A stretch of 64,000 nucleotides of DNA from Lentzea sp. NBRC 105346. Its GTDB lineage: Bacteria > Actinomycetota > Actinomycetes > Mycobacteriales > Pseudonocardiaceae. How positions within the stretch are numbered: the stretch's first letter is position 1; every line of letters starts with the position of its first letter. Under the pieces are notes generated by a model that made no database searches, was not told the DNA's origin, and saw nothing but the letters and a program-made list of their open reading frames with translations. The position numbers were made by a program, and so were the translations under genes. Location of the stretch: the NCBI RefSeq assembly GCF_030269605.1, contig NZ_BSTQ01000025.1:1-64000 (forward strand), written 5' to 3'. This document shows positions 50,895 to 59,723 of the stretch, piece after piece.

Positions 50895-51895
50895 AGTCCG
50901 CACTGGTCGGTGCGCCCGGCAAACCCTTCGAGCTCTCGGTGGGCGCTCCGTCGGCGCCCGGCGCGGGCCAGGTGGTGGTGCGGGTCGAGGCATGCGGCAT
51001 CTGCCACACGGACGCGATGCTCACCGAAGGGCAGTTCCCCGACGCCCGGTTCCCGGTGGTCGGCGGGCACGAGGTCGCGGGCCGGGTCGAGGCGGTCGGG
51101 TTCGGGGTCCAGGGCTGGAAGCCGGGCGATCGGGTGGGTGTCGGCTACAGCGCGGGCTGGTGCGGCACGTGCACTCCCTGCCGCACCGGGGACTTCGTCT
51201 TCTGCGTGCGCCGTGAGGTCATCGGCATCACCTACCGCGGCGGGTTCGCCGAGACGATGGTCGTGCCCGCCACCGCGTTGGCCGTGATCCCGGAGGAACT
51301 GTCCGCGGTGGACGCGGCGCCGCTGATGTGCGCGGGCGTCACGACGTTCAACGCGTTGCGGCACAGCGACGCCAGGGGCGGCGACCTGGTCGCGGTGCTC
51401 GGCATCGGCGGCCTCGGCCACGTCGCGGTGCAGTTCGCCGCGAAGCTCGGGTTCGAGACCGTCGCGGTATCCCGGGGTCGCGACAAGGAGAAGCTCGCGC
51501 TCGAACTGGGCGCGGACCACTACATCGACAGCACCGAGACGGACGTCGCCGCCGCACTGAGTGATCTCGGTGGCGCACGGGTGATCCTCTCCACGGTCAC
51601 ACACGCACCCGCGGTGACCGCCGCGATCGGTGGACTCACGGCGCGCGGCGAGCTGATCGTCGCCGGCGCGACCGCGGACGCGTTGAAGATCGACAGCAAC
51701 GCGTTGATCGCCGAGGGCAGGCGGGTTTCCGGGTGCCTCGTCGGCACACCGAAGGACATCGAGGAGACCCTCGCCTTCTGCGCACTGACCGGGGTCCGCC
51801 CGATGGTGGAGACGGCCCCGCTGGACGACATCGAGAGCGCGTTCGCGCGCATGCTGAACGGTTCGGCACGATTCCGGATGGTGGTACTGCCATGA
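50891..51895 (+). CDS. Zinc-dependent alcohol dehydrogenase
   Basis: A 334-aa MDR enzyme. Catalytic zinc ligands Cys35 (ACGICHTD) and His60-Glu61 (GGHEVAG); structural zinc Cys cluster CGTCTPCRTGDFVFC; NAD(P) motif GIGGLGHVAVQFA. It resembles the cinnamyl-alcohol-dehydrogenase/AdhA-like class. In this operon it would interconvert an aldehyde and alcohol made from the lyase product. It starts at a GTGA overlap with the lyase gene. Confidence 0.88.
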   Translation: MKSALVGAPGKPFELSVGAPSAPGAGQVVVRVEACGICHTDAMLTEGQFPDARFPVVGGHEVAGRVEAVGFGVQGWKPGDRVGVGYSAGWCGTCTPCRTGDFVFCVRREVIGITYRGGFAETMVVPATALAVIPEELSAVDAAPLMCAGVTTFNALRHSDARGGDLVAVLGIGGLGHVAVQFAAKLGFETVAVSRGRDKEKLALELGADHYIDSTETDVAAALSDLGGARVILSTVTHAPAVTAAIGGLTARGELIVAGATADALKIDSNALIAEGRRVSGCLVGTPKDIEETLAFCALTGVRPMVETAPLDDIESAFARMLNGSARFRMVVLP

Positions 51896-53190
51896 GCACG
51901 TGGGTCGACGACTTCCTGCTGGCCGGTCCCGACGACGAGGTGTGCCTGCGGTTCGCCGGGCCAGTGCGGCGCAGCGAGCTGCGGCACGTGGTGAGCCAGC
52001 GGCAGAACCTGTTGCGGGACATGGGGATCGAGCCGATCCACTCCGTCGTGATGCAACAGCCGGCGTCGCTCGACCACGTCGCCACCGCGCTCGCGGTGTG
52101 GCGGCTCGGCGCGCAGCTCGTCACGGTCGACCATCGCGTGACACCCGCCGGCCTGCAGGACGTGGTGGAGCTGATGCGGCCGCGCGCGATCGTGACCCAG
52201 GACCGCGTCACACAGTGTCCGATGTGGACTCCGCGCTCGGACCACCTGCTGGTGCAGGTCACGTCCGGGTCGACCGGCACGCCCAAGGCCGTCGGCCGCC
52301 GCTTCGCCGACCTGATCGGCGAGGTGATCAAGACCGGCCGGCTGCCCGGCATGCCCGCCCGTGGCGAGAGCATGATGGTGCTCGCCGCGTTCGCCCACAC
52401 CTACGGCCTCTTCGCCGGTCTGCTGCACGGTCTGCACTCGGGCGCCGAGGTCGTCGTGCCGGAACACGTGACGGCGCTCGGTCTTCGCGCGGCCGCCGCG
52501 GAGTGCACCGGACCGGTGTCGATCTTCGGTGTTCCGTTCCACGTGCGACTGCTCGCGGCGGGACAGCGTATCCCCGGTCTGCGGCGGATCGTGTCGTCCG
52601 GTGAGCGGCTCGACCAGGCGCTGCTCGACGCCGTGGACGAACGGCTGGGCGTGCCGGTCGGCCAGATCTACGGCATGACCGAGACCGGCATGATCGCGGG
52701 CGACCTCGACGGCAGGTGCTGTCCGGCGGTCGGCGTGCTCGCACCCGGCGTCGAGGCACACACCTCGGACAGTGAGCTGCTGATCGGCATGCGGACCTCG
52801 CCGTATCTGGGCCGCACCGAGCCGGCCCGCTGGCAGGCCGGTTGGTTCTGCACCGGGGACGCGGCGTCGCTCGGGCCGGGCGGCCTGGTCACGTTGCACG
52901 GCAGGCTGGACTCGCAGGCGACCATCGGCGGTCTGAAGGTCGACCTCGTCGCCGTGGAACAGATCATGACGAGGATGACCGGCGTCGAGGAGGCGGTCGT
53001 GGTCAACGACGGCGTCGTCAAGGCGTACGTGGTGCTGCGCGACGGCGGAAGTGTTGACACGGAAGAACTTCACCGCGTGCTGGCGCCGCACCAGCGGCCG
53101 CGCGTGATCCACACCGTGCCGTCGTTGCCGCGGACGCCTTCGGGCAAGGCCGTGCGCAACGTCGCCGTGCTCGAAGGAGCCCTGGTATGA
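51892..53190 (+). CDS. Adenylate-forming enzyme (aryl acid or amino acid activating)
   Basis: A 432-aa protein of the ANL family: AMP P-loop VTSGSTGTPKAVG (~124-135), the aromatic-acid-like FAHTYGLFAGLL, IYGMTETGMIAGD, FCTGDAASLGPGGLVTLHGRLDSQATIGGLKV, and the C-terminal catalytic Lys in PRTPSGKAVRN. It is about 80-100 residues shorter than usual, mainly at the N-terminus. It likely activates the lyase product and passes it to the carrier protein encoded next (ATGA overlaps on both sides). Exact substrate not determinable by eye. Confidence 0.88.
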   Translation: MSTWVDDFLLAGPDDEVCLRFAGPVRRSELRHVVSQRQNLLRDMGIEPIHSVVMQQPASLDHVATALAVWRLGAQLVTVDHRVTPAGLQDVVELMRPRAIVTQDRVTQCPMWTPRSDHLLVQVTSGSTGTPKAVGRRFADLIGEVIKTGRLPGMPARGESMMVLAAFAHTYGLFAGLLHGLHSGAEVVVPEHVTALGLRAAAAECTGPVSIFGVPFHVRLLAAGQRIPGLRRIVSSGERLDQALLDAVDERLGVPVGQIYGMTETGMIAGDLDGRCCPAVGVLAPGVEAHTSDSELLIGMRTSPYLGRTEPARWQAGWFCTGDAASLGPGGLVTLHGRLDSQATIGGLKVDLVAVEQIMTRMTGVEEAVVVNDGVVKAYVVLRDGGSVDTEELHRVLAPHQRPRVIHTVPSLPRTPSGKAVRNVAVLEGALV

Positions 53191-53582
53191 CCAGGGAGAT
53201 CGCGGAATTCGTTGGCTCCCGGACCCCCTCGCTCGACCTCGCGTTGCAGGTCGAACGGCAGTTCCGGATCCGGTACACCGACGACCAGGTCGAGTCGCTG
53301 TCCTCGTTGTCCCGCACCGAGTTCGTCGAGCTGACCGCGGCCGTCATCGACCGCACGCGCGCCACCGAGCCGCCCTCGCGCACGGACGTGCTCGCGGTGC
53401 TCGCCGAGGTGCGCGGCGCCGGCGGCGAGGTGATCGAGGACATCGAGTCGATGGAGCTGTTGTGGCTGCTCAACTCCATGGAACAGCGCTACGGCGTGAC
53501 GCTCGACATCGACGAGGCGAACCTGGCCCGCATGCGGACCGTCGACGGCGCCGTCGGCGTGCTCGGCTCGTGCGTGGCCTGA
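53187..53582 (+). CDS. Acyl/peptidyl carrier protein with an extra N-terminal half-domain
   Basis: A 131-aa protein. The C-terminal ~70 residues form a carrier domain (TDVLAVLAEVRGAGGEVIEDIESMELLWLLNSMEQRYGV) with Ser88 of ESM as the phosphopantetheine site, in place of the usual DSL/DSM. Residues ~15-58 (LALQVERQFRIRYTDDQVESLSSLSRTEFVEL) look like helices III-IV of a second carrier domain lacking the Ser motif. It would hold the activated acid as a thioester during oxidation or reduction. Coupled to both neighbours. Confidence 0.82.
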   Translation: MTREIAEFVGSRTPSLDLALQVERQFRIRYTDDQVESLSSLSRTEFVELTAAVIDRTRATEPPSRTDVLAVLAEVRGAGGEVIEDIESMELLWLLNSMEQRYGVTLDIDEANLARMRTVDGAVGVLGSCVA

Positions 53583-54271
53583 CCGTCGCCGTCACCGGTG
53601 CCGGCCGCGGCTTCGGGAAGGCCGTCGCCGGGCACCTCACCGAGGCGGGCGCGACCGTGCTCGCGCTCGGCCGCGACGAACTGGATCTGACGCGGCCGGC
53701 GACGGTCGACCGGGCGCTCAGTGGCCGGATCGACGTGCTGGTCAACAACGCGGCCGTGCCGGGGCCGGCCGGTCCGGCGTGGGAGGTCGGCGAGGCCGAC
53801 TGGTGGGAGACGATGGAGGTCAACCTGCGGGGCACGGTGCTCGCGTGCCGCGCGGTGCTGCCCGGCATGCTCGCCAGGGGCAGCGGCCGCGTGATCAACA
53901 TCGTGAGCAGCGCGGGCCGGGACCGGTGGCCGTACGCCAGCGCGTACTCGGTGTCCAAGTCCGCGGTCACCAAGTACACCGAGAACCTCGCCGAGGAGCT
54001 GCGCAACCGGGGTGTCTCGGCGTTCGCCTACCACCCCGGCCTGCTCGACACCGGCATGACCGCGGACCGCCTCGCCATGCCGTCCGACGACCCGTGGCAC
54101 AACCAGATCCGCATCTGGCTGCGCCTGCAACGCAACGCGGGCCGGTTCACGCCGCTGCATCGCGCGCTGGACAACCTGCTGCTGCTCGCGAACGGCACCG
54201 CCGACGCGCTGACCGGTGGCTATCTCACGGCCGACGACGACATCGACGTACTCGTGAAGGAGAAGTCATGA
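53570..54271 (+). CDS. Short-chain dehydrogenase/reductase
   Basis: A 233-aa classical SDR: TVAVTGAGRGFGKAVAGHL, LVNNAAVPGP, catalytic Ser in VSSAGRD, Tyr126-Lys130 in YSVSK, then PGLLDTGMT. In FabG-like fashion it could reduce a beta-keto or aldehyde group on a carrier-bound chain. GTG 53570 overlaps the carrier gene by 13 bp; the next gene starts at an ATGA overlap. Confidence 0.88.
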   Translation: MRGLTVAVTGAGRGFGKAVAGHLTEAGATVLALGRDELDLTRPATVDRALSGRIDVLVNNAAVPGPAGPAWEVGEADWWETMEVNLRGTVLACRAVLPGMLARGSGRVINIVSSAGRDRWPYASAYSVSKSAVTKYTENLAEELRNRGVSAFAYHPGLLDTGMTADRLAMPSDDPWHNQIRIWLRLQRNAGRFTPLHRALDNLLLLANGTADALTGGYLTADDDIDVLVKEKS

Positions 54272-55371
54272 CGCTCATCGAGCGGGCCCGCGACCTTCGG
54301 CCCCGGCTGCTGGAGCGCCAGGCGCTCGCCGAGCGGCTGACCCGAGTGCCGGACGAGACCCACCAGGAGTGCCTGGACGCCGGGTTCTACAAGATGCTCG
54401 TGCCGCGCGTGTTCGGCGGGTTCGAGGAGGACCTGCGCACGTTCGCCGAGGTGGTCATCGAGATCTCGCGCGGCTGTCCGTCGACGGGCTGGAACCTCTC
54501 GCTCGCGGCAGGCCACTCGCACACGGTCGCGGCGCTGTTCCCGTTGGAGGCGCAGAAGAAGATCTTCGGTGACGGCGACTTCCGCGCGGCCATGCCCGTC
54601 GCGCCCACCGGCACCGCCACCCGCGACGGCGACGGTTACGTGATCAACGGCCGGTGGGACTACGCGTCCGGAGTCACGGTGTCCACGCACGTGATCGTCG
54701 GCGTGATGATCGACGGGATGCCGGGCATCGCGTGCGTGCCGTCGTTCGAGATCCTCGACAACTGGCACGACCCGCTCGGTATGCGCGGCAGCGGTTCCAA
54801 CAGCGTCGTCGTGTCGGACGTGCGCGTGCCGCTCGATTTCGTACTACCGGGGTTCGTGCTCGATTGGGAGGCGTCCTCCGAGCACGACAACCCGATGTAC
54901 CACGGCCGGCTGATGACGTTCTTCCAGCTGGAGCTCACGCCCGTGGTCGTCGGCGCCGCGTTCGCCGCGCTGGACGAGTTCAAGCAGATCATCTCGTCGA
55001 AGCGGCTCGTGCAGCCGCCGCACCAGCCGCGCAGCGAGCACCCCGAGTACCAGCGCATCCTCGGCGTGGCGACCGGTCTCGCCGAGTCCGCGCGGCACAC
55101 CGTGCTGGGTGCCGCGGCCGAGTACTCGTCTGGCATGTCACTGGCCGACGACTACCGGCTCGCGGTCGTCTGCAACCAGGCGGGGCGGATGGCGGTCGAG
55201 GCCGTCGAGATGCTCGCCGCCGCGTCCGGCACGGCCGCGGTGCTGTCCGGCCAGCGGATGCAGCGCTACCTGCGTGACGTGCAGATCTACCGCACGCACA
55301 CGAACGCCCAGATCGGGAACTGGGCCGCGACCTACGGGCGGCTGGAGCTCGGCCTGCCGCTGAGTTTCTGA
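54268..55371 (+). CDS. Acyl-CoA dehydrogenase-like flavin monooxygenase (HsaA/HpaB-type, group D)
   Basis: A 367-aa protein of the acyl-CoA dehydrogenase fold of HsaA/SgcC-like oxygenase type: LVPRVFGGFEEDLRTFAEVVIEISRGCPSTGWNLSLAAGHSH, GYVINGRWDYASGV, DPLGMRGSGSNSVVVSDVRVP, and a C-terminal RYLRDVQIYRTHTNAQIGN in place of the acyl-CoA dehydrogenase YEGT motif. Such enzymes hydroxylate aromatic rings or N atoms using reduced flavin from a partner reductase, which is not in this operon. It could hydroxylate the carrier-bound aryl group. Last gene of the operon. Confidence 0.82.
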   Translation: MTLIERARDLRPRLLERQALAERLTRVPDETHQECLDAGFYKMLVPRVFGGFEEDLRTFAEVVIEISRGCPSTGWNLSLAAGHSHTVAALFPLEAQKKIFGDGDFRAAMPVAPTGTATRDGDGYVINGRWDYASGVTVSTHVIVGVMIDGMPGIACVPSFEILDNWHDPLGMRGSGSNSVVVSDVRVPLDFVLPGFVLDWEASSEHDNPMYHGRLMTFFQLELTPVVVGAAFAALDEFKQIISSKRLVQPPHQPRSEHPEYQRILGVATGLAESARHTVLGAAAEYSSGMSLADDYRLAVVCNQAGRMAVEAVEMLAAASGTAAVLSGQRMQRYLRDVQIYRTHTNAQIGNWAATYGRLELGLPLSF

Positions 55372-55445
55372 CGTTGTGTGATCGGACTGCGCCGTTGGGG
55401 TGACCACTCTGGCACGGCCGTTTCGGATGCGAGAACCTGTTGCGC

Positions 55446-55604
55446 ATGTTCGACAGCGGGCGCAACCCTGAGCGTCCCCCCGCCAAACGAGATTCCGAAC
55501 GGCAGCGCTTCCTGCGCTGCGTCGCCGCCGTGACCGGATCACGACAGGTGACGATGAGCGAGCTCGACGACCGCCGGCCACCGTCGGTGGCCCGAGGCCG
55601 CTGA
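55446..55604 (+). CDS. Possible 52-aa small protein
   Basis: An open frame from ATG 55446 to TGA 55604 fills most of the gap after the oxygenase gene. It is Arg-rich (MFDSGRNPERPPAKRDSER..., then TMSELDDRRPPSV), with mostly G/C third positions, but no clear ribosome binding site and no recognised domain. It may be noise. Confidence 0.3.
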   Translation: MFDSGRNPERPPAKRDSERQRFLRCVAAVTGSRQVTMSELDDRRPPSVARGR

Positions 55605-55606
55605 AC

Positions 55607-56689
55607 TCACGCCCGTGAGCGGCGGTAGGCCTCTACCGTCGCCTCGGCACACCGCCTCCACGTGAACTCCGCGGCATGCGCGCGCCGGGCCGCCTGTGCG
55701 GCGGGTGTGACGGGTTCCGCGACGGCCGCGGCCAGTGCGGCGGCGAGCGCGTCCACGTCGCCCACCGGGACGTGCGTGGCGTGACCACCGGCGACCTCGC
55801 GCAGTGCGGGCACGTCCGAGCACACGACGGGAACGTTGCACGCCAACGCTTCCAGCACCGGCAGGCCGAACCCCTCGTCGCGCGACGGCAGCACCAGCGT
55901 GGTGGCGCCGGCGACGACACTGCGCAGGTGCAGGTCCGACAGGTAGCCGGTGCGCAGCACGCGACCGTCCACACCGGACGGACCGGGGCCGGTGATCACC
56001 AGCGGTGGCAACGACGTGTCGGCAGCGTGCGCCTTGACCAGGTACCGCAGTCCCTTGCGCGGGCCGCCCGCGCCGACGAAGAGCAGGTATTCCTTCGGCA
56101 AGCCGAGCCGTTTGCGCAGCGAGTCGCTCGGCGGCAGTGCGGCGAACCAGGCGGGATCCACGCCGAGTGGGGTGACCGCGATCTTGTCCTCCGGCACGGA
56201 AAGCCGTTCGCGGACAACGGAAGCCACCGCGTGCGTCGGCGTGCAGACAACGTTGGCACGGTTCGCCGACAACTGAACCAGCTCGGGCAGCCTGCGGTCC
56301 GACGGCGGCAGGTCCTCCGGTGCGTCGAGGAACGCGAGGTCGTGGATCGTCACCACACCACCGGCCCGCACGGTCGGCGGGAGCACGAAGTTCGTGGCGT
56401 GCATGACGTCGGTGAACCCCGTCAGGAACTCCACCGGGGGAAAGGGAAAGCGCAGCCACAGCTGCCGCAGCGCCCGCGCCGACACGGGCAGGCCGCGCGC
56501 GATCACGTCGTGCGGGAGCACGGTCCGCAACGCGCGCCAGCCGCGCAACGTGAACGCGACCGCCCGCACGTCGACCTCGTCGGGCATCGAGGCCAGTTCC
56601 TCCGCCAGGGCCGCCGTGTAGCGACCGATACCCGTGCGATGTCCGAGCAAGGGGGTTCCGTCGAGCAGAACCCTGATGGGTCTAGCCAT
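55607..56689 (-). CDS. GT4-family glycosyltransferase
   Basis: A 360-aa GT-B enzyme: VLLDGTPLLGHRTGIGRYTAALAEEL at the acceptor side, TIHDLAFLDAPE, LLFVGAGGPRKGLRYLVKAH, then the nucleotide-sugar site SRDEGFGLPVLEALACNVPVVCSD. The layout fits actinobacterial mannosyl- or other hexosyltransferases of wall glycan. ATG 56689 overlaps the upstream GT gene by 8 bp. Sugar donor cannot be named. Confidence 0.9.
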   Translation of the reverse strand: MARPIRVLLDGTPLLGHRTGIGRYTAALAEELASMPDEVDVRAVAFTLRGWRALRTVLPHDVIARGLPVSARALRQLWLRFPFPPVEFLTGFTDVMHATNFVLPPTVRAGGVVTIHDLAFLDAPEDLPPSDRRLPELVQLSANRANVVCTPTHAVASVVRERLSVPEDKIAVTPLGVDPAWFAALPPSDSLRKRLGLPKEYLLFVGAGGPRKGLRYLVKAHAADTSLPPLVITGPGPSGVDGRVLRTGYLSDLHLRSVVAGATTLVLPSRDEGFGLPVLEALACNVPVVCSDVPALREVAGGHATHVPVGDVDALAAALAAAVAEPVTPAAQAARRAHAAEFTWRRCAEATVEAYRRSRA

Positions 56690-59174
56690 TTCCGCCACCA
56701 CGCGCGATCTTGCGCAAGCGCCCCGTCGCCCGCTTGGCCAGTTCGGTCGGACCTCCGTCGTTCAGGTACTCGCGCACCAGCCGGAGGTCCCGCTTCAGCT
56801 TGCCACCCGTGCTCAGCGGCGCCTTGCGCACCATCGGAGCGGCTCCGGGCAAGCGGTCCGCCGCGGGCCTGGGGTTGCGGCAGAACTCGGCCAGCGGCGC
56901 GAGTGCCGTCTCCCAGGTGAACCGTTCGCGGACGACGGCGATGCGATCCCGGCACGCGGCCGCGAACGCCTCGTCGTAGAGCACTTTCTCGAGCGCGTCG
57001 GCGAGCGCGTCCGGGTCCTCCGGCGGCACGACGACGCCCAGTCCTTCCTGCGTGACGAGGTCGGCGAACGAGTCGCCGGACGTCGTCACGATCGGCAGCC
57101 CGGCCCACAGGTAGTCCAGCACCCTGGTGCGGAACGCGAACGTCGTCTCCACGTGCTCGTAGTGCGTGGTGACGCCGCAGTCCGCGTCCAGCAGCCAGTT
57201 CTGCCGTTCGGTGTAGGGCACCCAGCCGTCGTTGAAGAACACGTGCTCGCCGGTCAGTCCGAGCTGCCCCGCCAGCGCGCGGGTCTGACCGCCGATGTCC
57301 ATGTCCGGCACCTCGGGGTTCGGGTGCTTCATCCCGAGGAAGTACAGCTTCACGCCGGACCGCCGGTGCCGCAGGCGGTCGATCGCGCGGATCAGCGTCA
57401 GCGGGTCGAACCAGCTGTACACGCCACCGGCCCAGATGACGACCTGGTCTTTTTCCGACACACCCGGCACGACCCCCTTGATCGCCGGCGCGGTGCGCTG
57501 CGGCGGTTTGCCGGACAGGCCGAACGGCGCGATGCCCAGCAGCGACTGCGTCGTGGGGTCGTTGTCGTACAGCATCGGTGTGAGCCGTCCGAGCGCGGCG
57601 AGGTGGCCGAGCCAGAAGTGCCGCTGCCGTTCGGACGCGCACAGGAAGAAGTCGCCGCGCTCCAGTTGAGCGTTGAGGATCCGCGTGACGACGCCGAGGT
57701 CCGTCTCGCGCTTCTCGTCGGTGTCGTCCTTGCCCTGCTCCAGCAGTTCCAGGTGCATCGGGTCGTACATGTCGCAGACGACGATCTTCGTCGAGTCCGC
57801 CCGCTTGAGGTGCGCGAGCTTCTCCAGCGCGTGGCCCTGCAGCACCACGACATCGGCCCAGTCGACGTGCGTGAGGAGCTGTTTGGTGGTGGCCCGATGG
57901 ATCTCGAACGGCGCGTCGGGCGCGGCACACAACGGGTTCGTGGTCACCAGCCGCACGTTGTGCTCGCCGGACAGCACGTCGGCCATGTGCCACGCGCGGA
58001 TCGCCGGGCCCGCCATGCGGTCCGAGATCGCGTCACCAGTGATCACCAGGATGCGGCGCGGGCGGCCGAAGACGTCCTCCAGGCCGAACACGTCGACCAG
58101 CACGTCGTGCGCGGCGAGGTAGCGCGGCAACGGGTACGCGGGCTCCATCGCCTTGCGCATCAACGGAACCAGGTCCTGGTCGGTGACGCGGCGCTTGCTC
58201 TGCTCGATCTTGCGCGACTCGTTCAGCCGGGGGAGCAGCTCCACGAACTGGTCCACCGCGAGGAACCCCGCGAGCGCCTGCCGCGCGATCGGTACCGGTG
58301 CGGCGTCCTGTGTCTTGTCGGCCGGTCGCTTGGTGATCTCCAGCTGCGTCGGGTCGATCTCGCCGCGTGCCGTGGCCCGGCGGATCACCAGCGCGAGCGC
58401 GGCGGGCAGCACCTTCGCCAGCGTCTCGTCGGAGAGGTTCTTGTAGAGCGACGCGAGTGCGTTGCGCTCCAACAGGTACAGCTCGCGGCTTTCGTCGACG
58501 TTCGTCATCGACGCGTGGTGCCGGTGGTAGGTCAGCGACTTGGGCTCGTACCGCACACGCCAGCCGCGCAGGTTCAGCCGCCACCCGAGGTCGACGTCCT
58601 CGTAGAACATGAAGAACCGGTCGTCGAAGCCCTCGAGTTCGCGGAAGAGCTCGGCTCGGACCAGAAGTGCTGAGCCGGTGCCGAACAGGACGTCGCGCGG
58701 CCCGTCATGGCTGCCGTCGTCCTTCTGACCGGCGTGCCGCTTGTAGCCCATGCCGAACCACGTGAGCCCGCCGTCGACGAAGTCGATCACCTCGCCGTCC
58801 CAGTCGAGCACCTTGCTCGCGACGGCGCCGATCGTCGGCTCGCTCTGCAGTGTCGCGACGGCCGCCTTGACCCAGTTCTTGTCGGCGCGCGCGTCGTTGT
58901 TGAGGAACGCCAGCACGCTGCCGGTGGCGCTTTTCGCCCCCAGGTTGCACCCGCCGGCGAACCCGAGGTTCTCCGGTGACTCGATCAGCGTGACGCCGGT
59001 GTTCCTGATCTTCGTGACGCTGTCGTCGCCCGAGGCGTTGTCGACGACGATGATCTCGAGGAGCTCCGCCGGGTAGTCCAGTTCGGACAGCCCGGTGACG
59101 CACGTGACGGTGTCGTCCGCGCCGCGGTGGTTGACCACGATCACGGACACGACCGGCAGGTTTGCTCGCTCCAC
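56682..59174 (-). CDS. Bifunctional GT2-GT4 glycosyltransferase
   Basis: An 830-aa fusion. Residues ~7-290 are a GT2 (GT-A) domain of WbbL/rhamnosyltransferase type: SVIVVNHRGADDTVTCVTG, IIVVDNASGDDSVTKI, FAGGCNLGAKSATGSVLAFLNNDA, MFYEDVDLGWRLNLRGWRV. A ~110-aa linker follows; ~370-780 form a GT-B (GT4-like) domain (VIWAGGVYSWFDPLTLIRAI, TRVLDYLWAGLPIVTTSGDSF). Two sugars may be added in sequence. A Lys/Arg-rich tail may touch the membrane. Confidence 0.9.
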   Translation of the reverse strand: MERANLPVVSVIVVNHRGADDTVTCVTGLSELDYPAELLEIIVVDNASGDDSVTKIRNTGVTLIESPENLGFAGGCNLGAKSATGSVLAFLNNDARADKNWVKAAVATLQSEPTIGAVASKVLDWDGEVIDFVDGGLTWFGMGYKRHAGQKDDGSHDGPRDVLFGTGSALLVRAELFRELEGFDDRFFMFYEDVDLGWRLNLRGWRVRYEPKSLTYHRHHASMTNVDESRELYLLERNALASLYKNLSDETLAKVLPAALALVIRRATARGEIDPTQLEITKRPADKTQDAAPVPIARQALAGFLAVDQFVELLPRLNESRKIEQSKRRVTDQDLVPLMRKAMEPAYPLPRYLAAHDVLVDVFGLEDVFGRPRRILVITGDAISDRMAGPAIRAWHMADVLSGEHNVRLVTTNPLCAAPDAPFEIHRATTKQLLTHVDWADVVVLQGHALEKLAHLKRADSTKIVVCDMYDPMHLELLEQGKDDTDEKRETDLGVVTRILNAQLERGDFFLCASERQRHFWLGHLAALGRLTPMLYDNDPTTQSLLGIAPFGLSGKPPQRTAPAIKGVVPGVSEKDQVVIWAGGVYSWFDPLTLIRAIDRLRHRRSGVKLYFLGMKHPNPEVPDMDIGGQTRALAGQLGLTGEHVFFNDGWVPYTERQNWLLDADCGVTTHYEHVETTFAFRTRVLDYLWAGLPIVTTSGDSFADLVTQEGLGVVVPPEDPDALADALEKVLYDEAFAAACRDRIAVVRERFTWETALAPLAEFCRNPRPAADRLPGAAPMVRKAPLSTGGKLKRDLRLVREYLNDGGPTELAKRATGRLRKIARGGGNG

Positions 59175-59177
59175 GGG

Positions 59178-59723
59178 CTAAGCCTGCCTCATCACTCTCC
59201 GCGTCCGCAGGGCGACCGCCGAGATCAGCAACGTGATCACGGCAACGGGCAGGCCGATGACCCACTCGCGGGAATAGTCGTTGTGGTCGCGAAACACCGG
59301 CCGCATCGGGTCGATCCGCAGCACGGTCGCCTCGCCCAGCGGCATGGTCCGCTCACCCAGCACGACGATCTGCTGCGGTTTTCCGCCACACGTGACGTCG
59401 TGCTCGAAGGCCTTGGTGTCCTGGTGGCCCAGGTCCCGCACGTTCGTCACCACGCACTGCTCGGGCGTGCCGAACGCCGCCAGCAGCGCCCGCGGGCCGT
59501 CGCCGACCAGCACCGTCGTCCCGGTGATGGCGACGACGAACGCCGGGATCATCAGCCAGCCGGACCGGCTCAGCCCGCCGATCCCCACGACGAACGCGAG
59601 CGCCAGCAGGACGCCGGGCACCATGACCGCCAGCTCCCAGCCGTCCGGGACGACCCCGCCCACCGCGACGCTCGCGACCATCGCGGCCAGTCCGACGATG
59701 ATCAGGACCACCGGGTTCTTCAC
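59178..59723 (-). CDS. Four-TM membrane protein, DUF3592-like (third of three paralogues)
   Basis: A 181-aa protein: three N-terminal membrane segments (~8-70), an outer loop with FGTPEQCVVTNVRD ... HDVTCGGK and a final membrane segment (~150-170). It shares the FGxxExC-V ... DxxxCxxG loop with the two genes upstream, resembling DUF3592. GTG 59723 overlaps the preceding gene as GTGA. Function unknown; embedded among glycosyltransferases. Confidence 0.75.
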   Translation of the reverse strand: MKNPVVLIIVGLAAMVASVAVGGVVPDGWELAVMVPGVLLALAFVVGIGGLSRSGWLMIPAFVVAITGTTVLVGDGPRALLAAFGTPEQCVVTNVRDLGHQDTKAFEHDVTCGGKPQQIVVLGERTMPLGEATVLRIDPMRPVFRDHNDYSREWVIGLPVAVITLLISAVALRTRRVMRQA

